In this document: positions 35,666-43,740 of the stretch, one piece after another
Layout: the number at the start of each line of letters is the position of its first letter
How positions within the stretch are numbered: position 1 is the first letter of the stretch
Assembly: GCF_002007645.1 (NCBI RefSeq)
Contig: NZ_CP019791.1
Coordinates: forward strand, 3,712,593-3,776,592
Origin: Anaerohalosphaera lusitana
Lineage (GTDB): Bacteria > Planctomycetota > Phycisphaerae > Sedimentisphaerales > Anaerohalosphaeraceae
DNA: 64,000 bases
Direction of reading: 5' to 3'
Notes under the pieces: generated by a model
Seen by the model: only the letters and a program-made list of their open reading frames with translations
What the model was told of the DNA's origin: nothing
Database searches by the model: none
Translations under genes and position numbers: made by a program

Positions 35666-36045
35666 GTGAGCGGCGGGCGGCGGTGCGGTTTATGCCGGAG
35701 CGGTACAAACGCGGGCTCGGGGCGATACTGATACCCGACTGCGAGTTTCCCGAGCCAAACGAGCGGCTGCACACGTGGCTGTTCACCGGCGAGGGCACGC
35801 TGGCGAAGTGGACCAACTGCCCGGGCGAGAAGCTGCTGACCGCCTGGGGCGTGCGGATCCCCGGCATCGGAAAGTACCGTCGGTCGGTCGCCGTCGACGA
35901 GCTTTCGAGGTACGCGGGCGAGCAGGGATTTTCACTGGTGTACGTCGCCGGGGTGTACGGGCCGAACAGCTTTGCCGACGCGTCGGCGATGAACGTTGAG
36001 AACAATATCATGGATAACTATAAAAAAATGGCCGGAACGAGATAG
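35662..36045 (+). CDS. Phage protein, unknown
   Basis: 127 residues, ATGA overlap with the previous gene. Mixed alpha/beta with CEFPEPNERLHTWLFTGEGTLAKW. No recognised motif. Confidence 0.6.
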   Translation: MSERRAAVRFMPERYKRGLGAILIPDCEFPEPNERLHTWLFTGEGTLAKWTNCPGEKLLTAWGVRIPGIGKYRRSVAVDELSRYAGEQGFSLVYVAGVYGPNSFADASAMNVENNIMDNYKKMAGTR

Positions 36046-36057
36046 AAAGGGCACGAG

Positions 36058-36210
36058 ATGGGAAGCAGGCGAAGGATAACAAAGGATCTGATGAAAGCCA
36101 AGGGCGTGCAGACGAAGCACAAAGAGACGCGATACGATGAGCGGGGACGGCCCTACTCGGTGCTGGTCAGCTCGATCGCCTCGACGGGACTGCGGGTGAA
36201 GGAGGCTTGA
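36058..36210 (+). CDS. 50-residue basic phage protein
   Basis: MGSRRRITKDLMKAKGVQ starts after GAAAGGGCACGAG. The sequence is strongly basic and could bind nucleic acid. The stop overlaps the next start. No family recognised. Confidence 0.5.
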   Translation: MGSRRRITKDLMKAKGVQTKHKETRYDERGRPYSVLVSSIASTGLRVKEA

Positions 36211-36317
36211 TGGAGGTTCTGTTTTTGCTGATAATCATCGCGATGCTGTGCTGGTGCGACGATGACGAAAATGAATTGAATGTACACGATTTCGAGGACG
36301 AAGATGACGACGGTTAA
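36210..36317 (+). CDS. 35-residue membrane peptide with acidic tail
   Basis: MEVLFLLIIIAMLCWC is one short membrane helix, followed by a tail with 13 Asp/Glu in 19 residues. It starts inside the previous stop and overlaps the next gene by 14 bases, with GAAGGAGG upstream. Function unknown. Confidence 0.5.
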   Translation: MEVLFLLIIIAMLCWCDDDENELNVHDFEDEDDDG

Positions 36318-37140
36318 GAATAATAGGACGGGGGCGGAAAGGCTCAACGATCTGGTCGAGCGGGCCCAGCAGTACGGTCTGACCGGTCAGTTCGGAGCCG
36401 AGCAGTACAGGAGGATCATCGACAGCGGTCTTGACGAGTACCCCAAGAATGTGCCGTACTTCGAGACGGTCGGCTGGCACGACAGCGGCAAGAGCATGTT
36501 CATCGCGAACGAGAGGCTGCGGCGGATCGCGCAGAACCTGATCGACTGCGTGCCCGAGCACCGGCACCTGCAGGAGGCAAAAATACTTTTGCTGGTACGA
36601 AGCGACGACGGCATCCGCCGAAAGCTCGAGGGCGGCAAGAAAGCGGTGCTGGGCAAGGGCGTGGAGGCACGCGAGGTGGATTTTGTCGTCTGGATATCCG
36701 GCGACTGGCTCGACCGGCTGGGCGTTACCAAAGAGCGGGGCTGTGAGGCGGAATTTGACGGGGCCGGTTTGCTGGGCGGCTGGGAGCCGATGCAGAGGAC
36801 GGCGGCGCTGATCGATCACGAGCTGCTGCACTGCGGGGCAAAAATACTCGGCGAGTTCGTTAGGCGGAAGGATCTCGAGAAGAAGGTGGAAAGGCTGGGC
36901 GCAGCGTTTATCGAGGTCTGCGAGGACATCGTCTGCGAGGCGACCGACTCGGTGCTGGTGCGTTTTTACGATGTCGACGGCGGATTTAAATTTTGCATGC
37001 GAAAACATGACGTCGAGGAGTTTCACGGTGTGGCCTGCCGGCACGGGAGCTGGAACCGCCAGCTCGGCCGGCTGGTAGATGCGATCGTGCACCCGGATCC
37101 GCAAAAAGAGCTGCCGTTGGGCGATGGGGGTGAGGCGTGA
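36304..37140 (+). CDS. Putative phage metallopeptidase (HExxH)
   Basis: The start at 36304 is chosen for GAGG six bases upstream. The 278-residue protein contains AALIDHELLHCG, giving HELLH at residues 172-176, the zinc-binding motif of the putative phage metallopeptidase family (PF18894-like, by pattern). KNVPYFETVGWHDSGKSMF near 45 is also typical of these proteins. Substrates are unknown; it is soluble and intracellular by sequence. It lies in the early-type gene cluster, not with lysis or tail genes, so roles in host takeover or defence evasion are as likely as structural maturation. Confidence 0.7.
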   Translation: MTTVKNNRTGAERLNDLVERAQQYGLTGQFGAEQYRRIIDSGLDEYPKNVPYFETVGWHDSGKSMFIANERLRRIAQNLIDCVPEHRHLQEAKILLLVRSDDGIRRKLEGGKKAVLGKGVEAREVDFVVWISGDWLDRLGVTKERGCEAEFDGAGLLGGWEPMQRTAALIDHELLHCGAKILGEFVRRKDLEKKVERLGAAFIEVCEDIVCEATDSVLVRFYDVDGGFKFCMRKHDVEEFHGVACRHGSWNRQLGRLVDAIVHPDPQKELPLGDGGEA

Positions 37141-37460
37141 GCGGGTTTGAGATGGTCGGCGGCGAGCTGGGCTACTTTGTGAAACGCTGCGGCGTGGACG
37201 GCTACCAGATACCGGTGTTTTTCGTGGTCAGGGGCGAGGAACTAGCCGCCAGGATATTCTGGCACCCGGCGGCGGGCGATTACGCACTGACCACCAAAGA
37301 AGACATGTCAATGACGCGTGAGACGCTGGCGCGGTGCCTGGAGATCATGAACACGCAGTCGCTGCGGATCATGCGGCGGAAGTCTGAACGGCTGCAGAAG
37401 AATTATCTGTTAAAAAGGCAAAGCGAAAAGGCAAAGCGAAGGGATAAAGATGGCGAGTGA
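37137..37460 (+). CDS. Phage protein, unknown (GTG start)
   Basis: GTGA overlaps the previous stop. 107 residues with an N-terminal alpha/beta part (QIPVFFVVRGEELAARIFWHP) and a strongly basic helical C-terminus (RRKSERLQKNYLLKRQ). The 3' end overlaps the ParB-like gene by 11 bases. No family recognised. Confidence 0.6.
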   Translation: MSGFEMVGGELGYFVKRCGVDGYQIPVFFVVRGEELAARIFWHPAAGDYALTTKEDMSMTRETLARCLEIMNTQSLRIMRRKSERLQKNYLLKRQSEKAKRRDKDGE

Positions 37461-39159
37461 AAATGATATGAAAAATGGAAATGGAAAAATGACAAGCAGG
37501 ACGACGGAGCTGGAAGTCAAGAGCATTATCGTGCCGGACGGCAACAACAACCGGCAGCGGTTTGATAACCAAAAGCTGTTTGAGCTGGGCGAGAGTTTCA
37601 AGGAGAATTCGCAGCTTCAGCCGATCATCGTCAACCGCGTCAACGATCACAACTATTTGATCGCGGGCGAGCGGCGGCTGCGGGCGGCCAGGGCCGCGGG
37701 GCTGGCGTTCGTGGAGGCGAAGGTCTTTGAGGATCTCGACGAGCTGACGGTGCTGCGGATGCACATCGCGGAGAACCGCGACCGCGAGCAATTGAATGTG
37801 CTCGAAGAGGCACGCGGGATGCAGCGGCTGGCCGATCACGGCTGGGAGGTGAAAAAGATCGCAGAGGAATACCACGTCACCGACAGCACGGTTCGCAAGC
37901 GTTTGAATCTGTTAAAACTGCCGGACGATGTGCAGGAGATGATCGTGCGCGATGAGAATCCACTGCCCACGCATCAGGCGCTTTGTCTGGTCGGGCTCAG
38001 CGAATCCGAGGCTCGTCAACTGGCCCGCAGGGCAGCGCCGTTTCTGGGGCCGGTGGCCGGCGAAGCCGAGGTGCGAGGCTGGGTCAACGAGCTCAAGGAG
38101 GCGAAGGCGGGCCCGAAACTGGTGGACGACCCCCCCGCCCCGCCCAAGACGGTTACGGACGAGGAGCTGGGCAGTGAAGATGAAATAACCCGCGAGAACG
38201 TCGGGGCTGGCTCGCCGGTGAACGCTCCGGCGACCGGTGATGACTTCAAGAGCAAGCTGGGTTCTCGGTGGATCCCCAAAACGGGCAGGCATGCCGGGCA
38301 TGTGGGAGTTTGTATTGGAGAATCTTCTGGACCGGGGGAACCAACTCAGGCATGTTTGGAATTCGCCGACGGCAGCGTAGAGTATTTCACGCGTGATTTG
38401 ATCGATCCAACGACAAGATGGGAGGCGGCTCCGGAACGCAAGCCGCAGCATCCGAAAGAACCGAACGCGGGAGCGAAGGAGGATTTTCGCGGCACAAAAT
38501 GGCTGAACCTTTGCGATGCGAATTACCAGAACAAGATAGGCACTTTCTACGGCACGTTCGACCCGAAGGATGCCGAGAGCAAGGTGTGGCTGGAGATCGA
38601 CGGCGTAAGACGCAACGGCGGCTACTTCTGGCCGGGCGATCTGTGGCGGGTTTATGAGACGAGCGAGGAGCACAACCCCCGCCCCGGTTCGCTGTGGCGG
38701 GTGACGGTCGGGACTTACAACGGGCGGATCGGCAAGCACAAGGGCTGGAACGCAAAAAGGGACATCCTCGGCGACGATGACGACGAGCGTTGGTGCCTGC
38801 AGTTCGCGGACGGCGAGGCGGACTACTTCAGGCCGGACGATCTTGTCATGGCCAGCGAGGCGGAGGCCAAGCCGCAGTGGTCGGTCGCAGACGGCGATGC
38901 GATCGCGGACGGACTGACGCCGGTCAAGGTGCAGGTGACGATTCACGGCACGCTGGAGATCGACGAGAACGGCCAGCCGGTGATCTGCCAAAGCGAGGCA
39001 CAGGTGCGGTCGACACCCGACGGCAAGACAGCGCTGAGCAGCGGAATCAGTTGCGAGAATTTGTGGCTGGACGACTGCACCGGACACGCGGCGGAGAAGC
39101 TGATACGCCATCTGACCATCGCACAGTCACAGTTGGACAAGGGGGAAAATGAAAAGTGA
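37450..39159 (+). CDS. ParB-like protein with three tandem C-terminal modules
   Basis: The 569-residue protein has an N-terminal ParB/Srx nuclease-type domain (about 20-125) with box II-like LIAGERRLRAAR and IAENRDREQLN. A helix-turn-helix follows (about 130-160, KKIAEEYHVTDSTVRKRL). After an acidic linker come three related units of about 50 residues (from about 271, 348 and 413). Each starts GSRW/GTKW/GSLW and ends in FADGSVEYFTRDLI or similar. The last 80 residues contain VTIHGTLEIDENG. The front half suggests binding of a centromere-like site, transcription control or CTP-dependent clamping. The repeated modules look SH3/Tudor-like and I have not seen them on ParB. Confidence 0.75.
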   Translation: MASENDMKNGNGKMTSRTTELEVKSIIVPDGNNNRQRFDNQKLFELGESFKENSQLQPIIVNRVNDHNYLIAGERRLRAARAAGLAFVEAKVFEDLDELTVLRMHIAENRDREQLNVLEEARGMQRLADHGWEVKKIAEEYHVTDSTVRKRLNLLKLPDDVQEMIVRDENPLPTHQALCLVGLSESEARQLARRAAPFLGPVAGEAEVRGWVNELKEAKAGPKLVDDPPAPPKTVTDEELGSEDEITRENVGAGSPVNAPATGDDFKSKLGSRWIPKTGRHAGHVGVCIGESSGPGEPTQACLEFADGSVEYFTRDLIDPTTRWEAAPERKPQHPKEPNAGAKEDFRGTKWLNLCDANYQNKIGTFYGTFDPKDAESKVWLEIDGVRRNGGYFWPGDLWRVYETSEEHNPRPGSLWRVTVGTYNGRIGKHKGWNAKRDILGDDDDERWCLQFADGEADYFRPDDLVMASEAEAKPQWSVADGDAIADGLTPVKVQVTIHGTLEIDENGQPVICQSEAQVRSTPDGKTALSSGISCENLWLDDCTGHAAEKLIRHLTIAQSQLDKGENEK

Positions 39160-39380
39160 TCTATCGTTTTGAAAAGGTCGACGGCGGGGTCTGCATCGAT
39201 TCGCCGATGAGCTGCCCGTTTCGCACGATGGAAAGTGCAGAGGGATTTTGCCGTCTGGAAAGCCGCCTCGTGCGCGGCAAAGAGATAAAAAAGTTGTGTC
39301 CCGATCATGAAAACTTTCCGCCCCTTTGCCCGTTGCTGATGGGTGTGACACTGGCGGCGAAAGCGAGAAAGGTGGAGTGA
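39156..39380 (+). CDS. Small Cys-rich phage protein (GTG start)
   Basis: GTGA overlap with the ParB-like gene. 74 residues with Cys at about 13, 20, 32, 48 and 58. Possible metal binding. No family recognised. Confidence 0.5.
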   Translation: MIYRFEKVDGGVCIDSPMSCPFRTMESAEGFCRLESRLVRGKEIKKLCPDHENFPPLCPLLMGVTLAAKARKVE

Positions 39381-39388
39381 GCTTTAAT

Positions 39389-39733
39389 ATGAGAGACGGC
39401 GATATTAAAAAGTATGAGCGGCGGGTGGTGTTCGGTTCCGGCGAGTTGTTCGGTGTCTGGCGGATCGATCTCAACGACCAGGGTGCGCCCGATAAACAGG
39501 AGGCACAGCGGATCGAGCAGCTCACCGGCGAGAGCACAGCCTGGAGGTGCGGCGACAGGATAATGACGCGAATCACGTGTCCGTATCGCTCGAACGCAAA
39601 GTGGTCCTCTCGCGAGAGCTGCAGTACGAGCTGTGCGTTTTTCCACGTCGAGCAGTGCGGAGTCGGTACGAAAGCGGCAAAGTGCGGTGATCATGTGATC
39701 GGGTTTATCGATGATGAGGACGGTACGGCATGA
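39389..39733 (+). CDS. Small Cys-rich phage protein
   Basis: The first Met with any ribosome site is at 39389 (GGTGGAG about eleven bases away). The 114 residues include a cluster near the end: CPYRSNAKWSSRESCSTSC, then CGVGTKAAKC. It is likely a metal-binding fold. Third Cys-rich small gene of this cluster. Confidence 0.55.
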   Translation: MRDGDIKKYERRVVFGSGELFGVWRIDLNDQGAPDKQEAQRIEQLTGESTAWRCGDRIMTRITCPYRSNAKWSSRESCSTSCAFFHVEQCGVGTKAAKCGDHVIGFIDDEDGTA

Positions 39734-39777
39734 TGGAGCTTTCGAAAGTAATTAGTTAAAAGGTCTAAGAGGGATCG

Positions 39778-41628
39778 ATGGCTGGGAAAAAGGCTACAGG
39801 GAAAAGATCGGGCACGAAGACAGCGGCCAAGAAAAACGGCGGCGCGGCAAAGGCGTCGGCGAAGGCGAAGACCGCGAAGCCGAAGACGAAAAAGCGGTCT
39901 GGGCGGCGGTCTCGTATTAAAAAGGTGTGGCGGGTGTACCGGTTCGGCCCGCGGTACGAGCTGGCCGACGATATACGGATATGCCGGGAGTCGCCGCTGA
40001 AATTCACCAAGGACTTTGTGGGAAGCGGCACCGACGATGAGAGCGTGGGATACGCACAGCAGATGGTGATGCTCAAGAACCTGCCCAACTGGCTGACGCT
40101 GCGGGGGGCGTTCGCGGAACTGAAGAATATCGCGGCGAATCAGAGCAGGCTGTATCGGGGGTATTTGCTGTTTCAGTTCGAACCGGCTCAGCCGCGGCAC
40201 ATCGCGATGATGCTGGGCATCGACGAGGAGCGGGCGAAGGTGATATTGGAGGCGCTGGAAAGCGTGGGGCTGCTGGAGAAGGTGGCGATGCCGGAGTTTG
40301 TCGAGGACGATGAGGGCGATCCGCCGCCCGGAGGGGATGACGGCGATGGTGGGGATAGAAGAGGCGGCAAGGGTAAGGGAACGAAAAAGGGTACCGCTGA
40401 CCGTGGGAAAAACAGCGGAACGATGCAGGACGGCGCTGCTAGTGGGAATCACAGCCGAACGAACGCAGGAACGAGAGAACCGCTAAAAGACGGGCAGGAC
40501 ACAATCGGCACGTCAGCGGGCGTGCAGGACAAGAGCGACGATCTTCGGTCGCAGGGTACCATTGCCCAACACAATGGAACGTCAGCGGAATCAAATGAAG
40601 CGGAATTAAAAAACGTAAACGAAACTGAAAAATCCTTAACCTCGTTAGGGGGGTGCGCATCCGAACGATCGGCGAGGACAGAGCCCGGGGCCGATGGGCC
40701 GCTGAATGCGGGCGCATCCGCTGAAAACGGCGATTTGGGGGGTGATTTCCGAACGCGGGGTCGGGGCACTGAATTCCGGAGTGTTCCCGAACAGCCCGGA
40801 ACGCTCGGGAACGCTCGGGAAAATCCTTTGGAAGGGGAAGGGGAATGTAAAACCTCGGCCTTCGGCCTCGGCAGGGAAGAGAAAGGGGAAAAAGAAACGG
40901 CTGCGGCTGCGCCTCCGCCGGAAGTGCAAGCCGAAGTGAAAGGAAAAGCCGAACAGCGGGCTGCGGCTGCGCCTGTGCCCGCTGGGAAAGCCGAAATGCC
41001 AGCCGAGGGGAAAGTGCAAGCGGAGGCAGAACGGACGCTGAGCGGACGCACAGGGGCGGTGAAAGGGGAACGACAGGAGCCGAAGGGGATGGGGGAATAC
41101 ACAGATGAACGCGGCGAGGTGAACGCTGGCGGGCAGCGGGGAACGGACGAGAGCCCCTGCACTACCCCGGCCGCCACCCCGCCGATTGAGCCGAATGAGC
41201 CGACCAGAGCCGACGTTTCTGGGGCGTTACCGTCTGAGGGCGGGCGTCCCGGGGCGTCGCATGATCGGGGTGATGAGGATGAGGAAGCGAGGCTGCGGAT
41301 GTGCGGGGCGAGGATCGGGATGCGGGGGCGGTACGGCCGGGAGGCGCTGGAGTTTGCGGGCGAGATATATGAGCTGCTGAGTTTGCCGTATGACCCGAGG
41401 AGCGAGACGGGCAAGCGTGAGCTGGGGGCGTTCGCCGCGGCGTGGCAGAGGGCGACGCTGGCGGGCCTGGGCGAGGTGGAGCTGGGCAAGCTGCGCGACA
41501 AGAGCGTCAAGGAGGCGAAGAAGATCAGGCGTGTCGGGCGGAGTCGAAAGCCCGGCGCGGTGTGGCTGTCGGTGTTCGGCAAGCGGCTCAATGCGATGGT
41601 GGGCGGGGCGAGAGCGGCCGCGGGATGA
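39778..41628 (+). CDS. Large phage protein: histone-H1-like tail, winged helix, long disordered middle
   Basis: 616 residues. Residues 1-48 are Lys/Ala-rich (KKNGGAAKASAKAKTAKPK), like histone H1 tails. Residues 50-165 are ordered, ending in a likely winged helix (RHIAMMLGIDEERAKVILEALESVGLLEKV). Residues about 180-505 are low-complexity, charged and Gly-rich. The C-terminal 100 residues are helical and basic. The layout resembles phage replication-initiator or organizer proteins with a DNA-binding head, but no known family is recognised. No helicase or primase motifs. Confidence 0.6.
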   Translation: MAGKKATGKRSGTKTAAKKNGGAAKASAKAKTAKPKTKKRSGRRSRIKKVWRVYRFGPRYELADDIRICRESPLKFTKDFVGSGTDDESVGYAQQMVMLKNLPNWLTLRGAFAELKNIAANQSRLYRGYLLFQFEPAQPRHIAMMLGIDEERAKVILEALESVGLLEKVAMPEFVEDDEGDPPPGGDDGDGGDRRGGKGKGTKKGTADRGKNSGTMQDGAASGNHSRTNAGTREPLKDGQDTIGTSAGVQDKSDDLRSQGTIAQHNGTSAESNEAELKNVNETEKSLTSLGGCASERSARTEPGADGPLNAGASAENGDLGGDFRTRGRGTEFRSVPEQPGTLGNARENPLEGEGECKTSAFGLGREEKGEKETAAAAPPPEVQAEVKGKAEQRAAAAPVPAGKAEMPAEGKVQAEAERTLSGRTGAVKGERQEPKGMGEYTDERGEVNAGGQRGTDESPCTTPAATPPIEPNEPTRADVSGALPSEGGRPGASHDRGDEDEEARLRMCGARIGMRGRYGREALEFAGEIYELLSLPYDPRSETGKRELGAFAAAWQRATLAGLGEVELGKLRDKSVKEAKKIRRVGRSRKPGAVWLSVFGKRLNAMVGGARAAAG

Positions 41629-41902
41629 TGCGGAAATGATGTAAGGTGTTGTAAATGCAGGAGTTAGCATGTTTTTGATGACGTGTACAATCAGGCGGAT
41701 GGCGGGCAGATGTGGCGGCGATGCGGCTGTAAGTCCTTGCCCTGCCGCGACTTACACAGCGGGTCCTTCCCAGCCTCAAGAGCGCGGGATGGTGTGCGGT
41801 GGCGCGCAAAAAGCGCTTAATAATTTTTTATTTATCACCTTACATACTGTGAATAAAGGACTTATGAAAATATCGGCTGTGTGAACGGCCGGGTCTGGAT
41901 AT
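41629..41902. promoter_or_regulatory. Folded leader region before the packaging genes
   Basis: The only sizeable gap in the phage half before the late genes. A 10-base inverted repeat (ATGTAAGGTG at 41639-41648, CACCTTACAT at 41836-41845) frames it. Inside is a hairpin, GCTGTAAGTC (41726-41735) with GACTTACACAGC (41749-41760). An AT-rich stretch at 41815-41850 could hold a promoter. A 71-codon frame at 41669 has AGGAG upstream but runs through the hairpin and looks random. Confidence 0.4.
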
Positions 41903-43363
41903 ATGGCGAAGCGTAAGAAGACAACTAAAAACAGCGATAACAAGCCGGAAACGCAGGTTTCAGGCAGGTCGGCGAAGCGGGGCAAAACCGCCGCCTCCGG
42001 CGGTGCGGGCAAGACGGCGTGCAAAGGCTCAAAGCGGACTCAGCGGGTTGTAAAGTCGGGACCGAAGAAGGCGGACGGCGGCAGGTCTGTCAAGTCGGCG
42101 GGCAGCTCGAAGTCGCAATCTTCTTCCGGCGGCGATCGCGGTGTTGTTGTCGCTGAACAAGTTGCGGACATATCGTCAGCCGGTGCGGGTGACCATTTGC
42201 GCGGCGGTACGAAAAAGGCAGCGGGCAAGTCTTCCAGGAGCGGCAAAGCGGCAGCCGCGAAACCTGCAAGCAAGTCCGGATCCAAAACAAAGGCGTCGAA
42301 GCGAAAAGGCAAGTCCGGATCATCCGCCGCCCCTGCGAAAGCCTCCACCAGGGGCAAGTCAAAGAAGTCCGTCAAGAAAAAGGTCAGCAAGAAAAAGCTG
42401 CCGGTGGCTGTTGCGGTTATACGCGATCTGGCTTTTCACTCGGACAGCTTTACCGACGCTGCGAGCAAGTTTGTCGAGCTGGCCGCCAAGCGGAGGTGCA
42501 AGCGTGATCTGCAGGCGATTCTGGATGAGCACCAGGACCTGCAGGACGCATGGCAGCGCGGGCGGCTGTTGAAAAACATCGGTGAGCTGGCGGCGACAGG
42601 GGTAAACATCGGCGAGGCGGAGCATCATCTGAAACTGGCGACCGGTGAGCTCAAGGCGATGATGGCCGAGCAGTCGGAGGTGGCGGATATCTGGAACCAG
42701 TCGCGGCTGAAGCTGACGATCGATCTCAAGCAGGCGGTTGTCGCCAACGCCTTGCAGGGCAAGGTCGGCGCGTTGAAACAGGTTGAGACGCTTTTGCGGC
42801 GAGAGATAGCCCGCCCCAGCGCGGACTTTCACAGCCTGTCGATCGCCGATATGTGCGAGATACTGGGCATCACCCGGCAGACGCTGCATGATTGGTACAA
42901 AGAGAGAGGCTGCCCGCGTAACAGCGACGGCAGTTATGATCTGTGCCAGTTTTTTGAGTGGTACGAAAGGCACATCATCGAGACCAGGGGCACGGCGGGT
43001 AAGTCCGCGGCTCCGAAGCTGGATCCGTTGAAAGCCGCAAAGGCCCAGAAAATGGAAAAGGAGCTGGCGGAGCTGGAGGGTCGGCTGCTCGATCGTCAGC
43101 AGGTGGTTATGGGTCTGATGGCCAGGCATCAAAAATTTGTCAACGAGAGCGGCCGAGGTCTGCACGATCTGGCGATGCGGTGCCATAAACGGGACAGCGA
43201 GGATATCTTAAAATTACTGAACGAGCACATGACGGATCTGCGGCAGAAGATGTGTGAGGTGCCCGCCGAGATGCGGCTGCCGAGCGATGCGGAAAACAAA
43301 TTGATCGAGGTTATGAGCATGCTGGCACCGGCGGAAGGTGACGGCGGAAAGGGGCAAGTGTAA
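41903..43363 (+). CDS. Terminase small subunit, Nu1-like, with long basic tail
   Basis: 486 residues, much longer than the usual 150-200. Residues 1-160 are a Lys/Ser/Ala-rich, histone-like tail. About 165-310 is helical. About 310-355 matches the Nu1/phage DNA-packaging winged helix (MCEILGITRQTLHDWYKERG then YDLCQFFEWY). A coiled coil follows. Nu1-type proteins bind the cos or pac site and load the large subunit. A GpA-type large terminase lies 3.2 kb downstream, supporting the role. The basic tail may hold non-specific DNA. Confidence 0.7.
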   Translation: MAKRKKTTKNSDNKPETQVSGRSAKRGKTAASGGAGKTACKGSKRTQRVVKSGPKKADGGRSVKSAGSSKSQSSSGGDRGVVVAEQVADISSAGAGDHLRGGTKKAAGKSSRSGKAAAAKPASKSGSKTKASKRKGKSGSSAAPAKASTRGKSKKSVKKKVSKKKLPVAVAVIRDLAFHSDSFTDAASKFVELAAKRRCKRDLQAILDEHQDLQDAWQRGRLLKNIGELAATGVNIGEAEHHLKLATGELKAMMAEQSEVADIWNQSRLKLTIDLKQAVVANALQGKVGALKQVETLLRREIARPSADFHSLSIADMCEILGITRQTLHDWYKERGCPRNSDGSYDLCQFFEWYERHIIETRGTAGKSAAPKLDPLKAAKAQKMEKELAELEGRLLDRQQVVMGLMARHQKFVNESGRGLHDLAMRCHKRDSEDILKLLNEHMTDLRQKMCEVPAEMRLPSDAENKLIEVMSMLAPAEGDGGKGQV

Positions 43364-43713
43364 TGGGTTTAGATTTTAGTCATTGTGACGCAAGGTGGGG
43401 ATATTTCAGTTTCGATGAATTTCGTAAACGACTTGCGACTCAAATTGGAATTGACTTGGACTCTATGGTTGGCCACGGCGGTACAAGGCCCTGGGAGGAC
43501 GTGGATGATCCATTGAAGCCATTTCTGCATCATAGCGATTGCGACGGCGAATTGACAGTTGAGGAATGCAAGCAAGTTTATCCGAGACTGGAGCAGCTTT
43601 TGCAATCTTGGCCAGACGGTGATAATCCGTTTAGTCACAAGCGCAAAGGTATGGAGCTTGTCCGGGGCATGAAGCGTGCAATTGCACAAGGCGAACCGTT
43701 GGAGTTTCTTTAG
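43363..43713 (+). CDS. Conserved hypothetical protein with HSDCDGE motif
   Basis: The ATG overlaps the terS stop (TAATG). The 116-residue protein starts MGLDFSHCDARWGYFSFDEFRKRLA and carries LHHSDCDGELTVEECKQVYPRL. I recall this pattern (MGLDxSHxxW..., HSDCDGxI) from a widespread family of unknown function in actinomycetes and other bacteria. Its AT-richer codon use than its neighbours suggests a late acquisition (moron). Confidence 0.6.
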   Translation: MGLDFSHCDARWGYFSFDEFRKRLATQIGIDLDSMVGHGGTRPWEDVDDPLKPFLHHSDCDGELTVEECKQVYPRLEQLLQSWPDGDNPFSHKRKGMELVRGMKRAIAQGEPLEFL

Positions 43714-43740
43714 GCAAATTTTAATTAAGGGGCAAGAGCA

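Noticed and set aside
41669-41884. 71-codon frame with AGGAG upstream in the gap before the small terminase
   Set aside because: The sequence looks random and crosses a hairpin and a run of T; kept only as a possibility.
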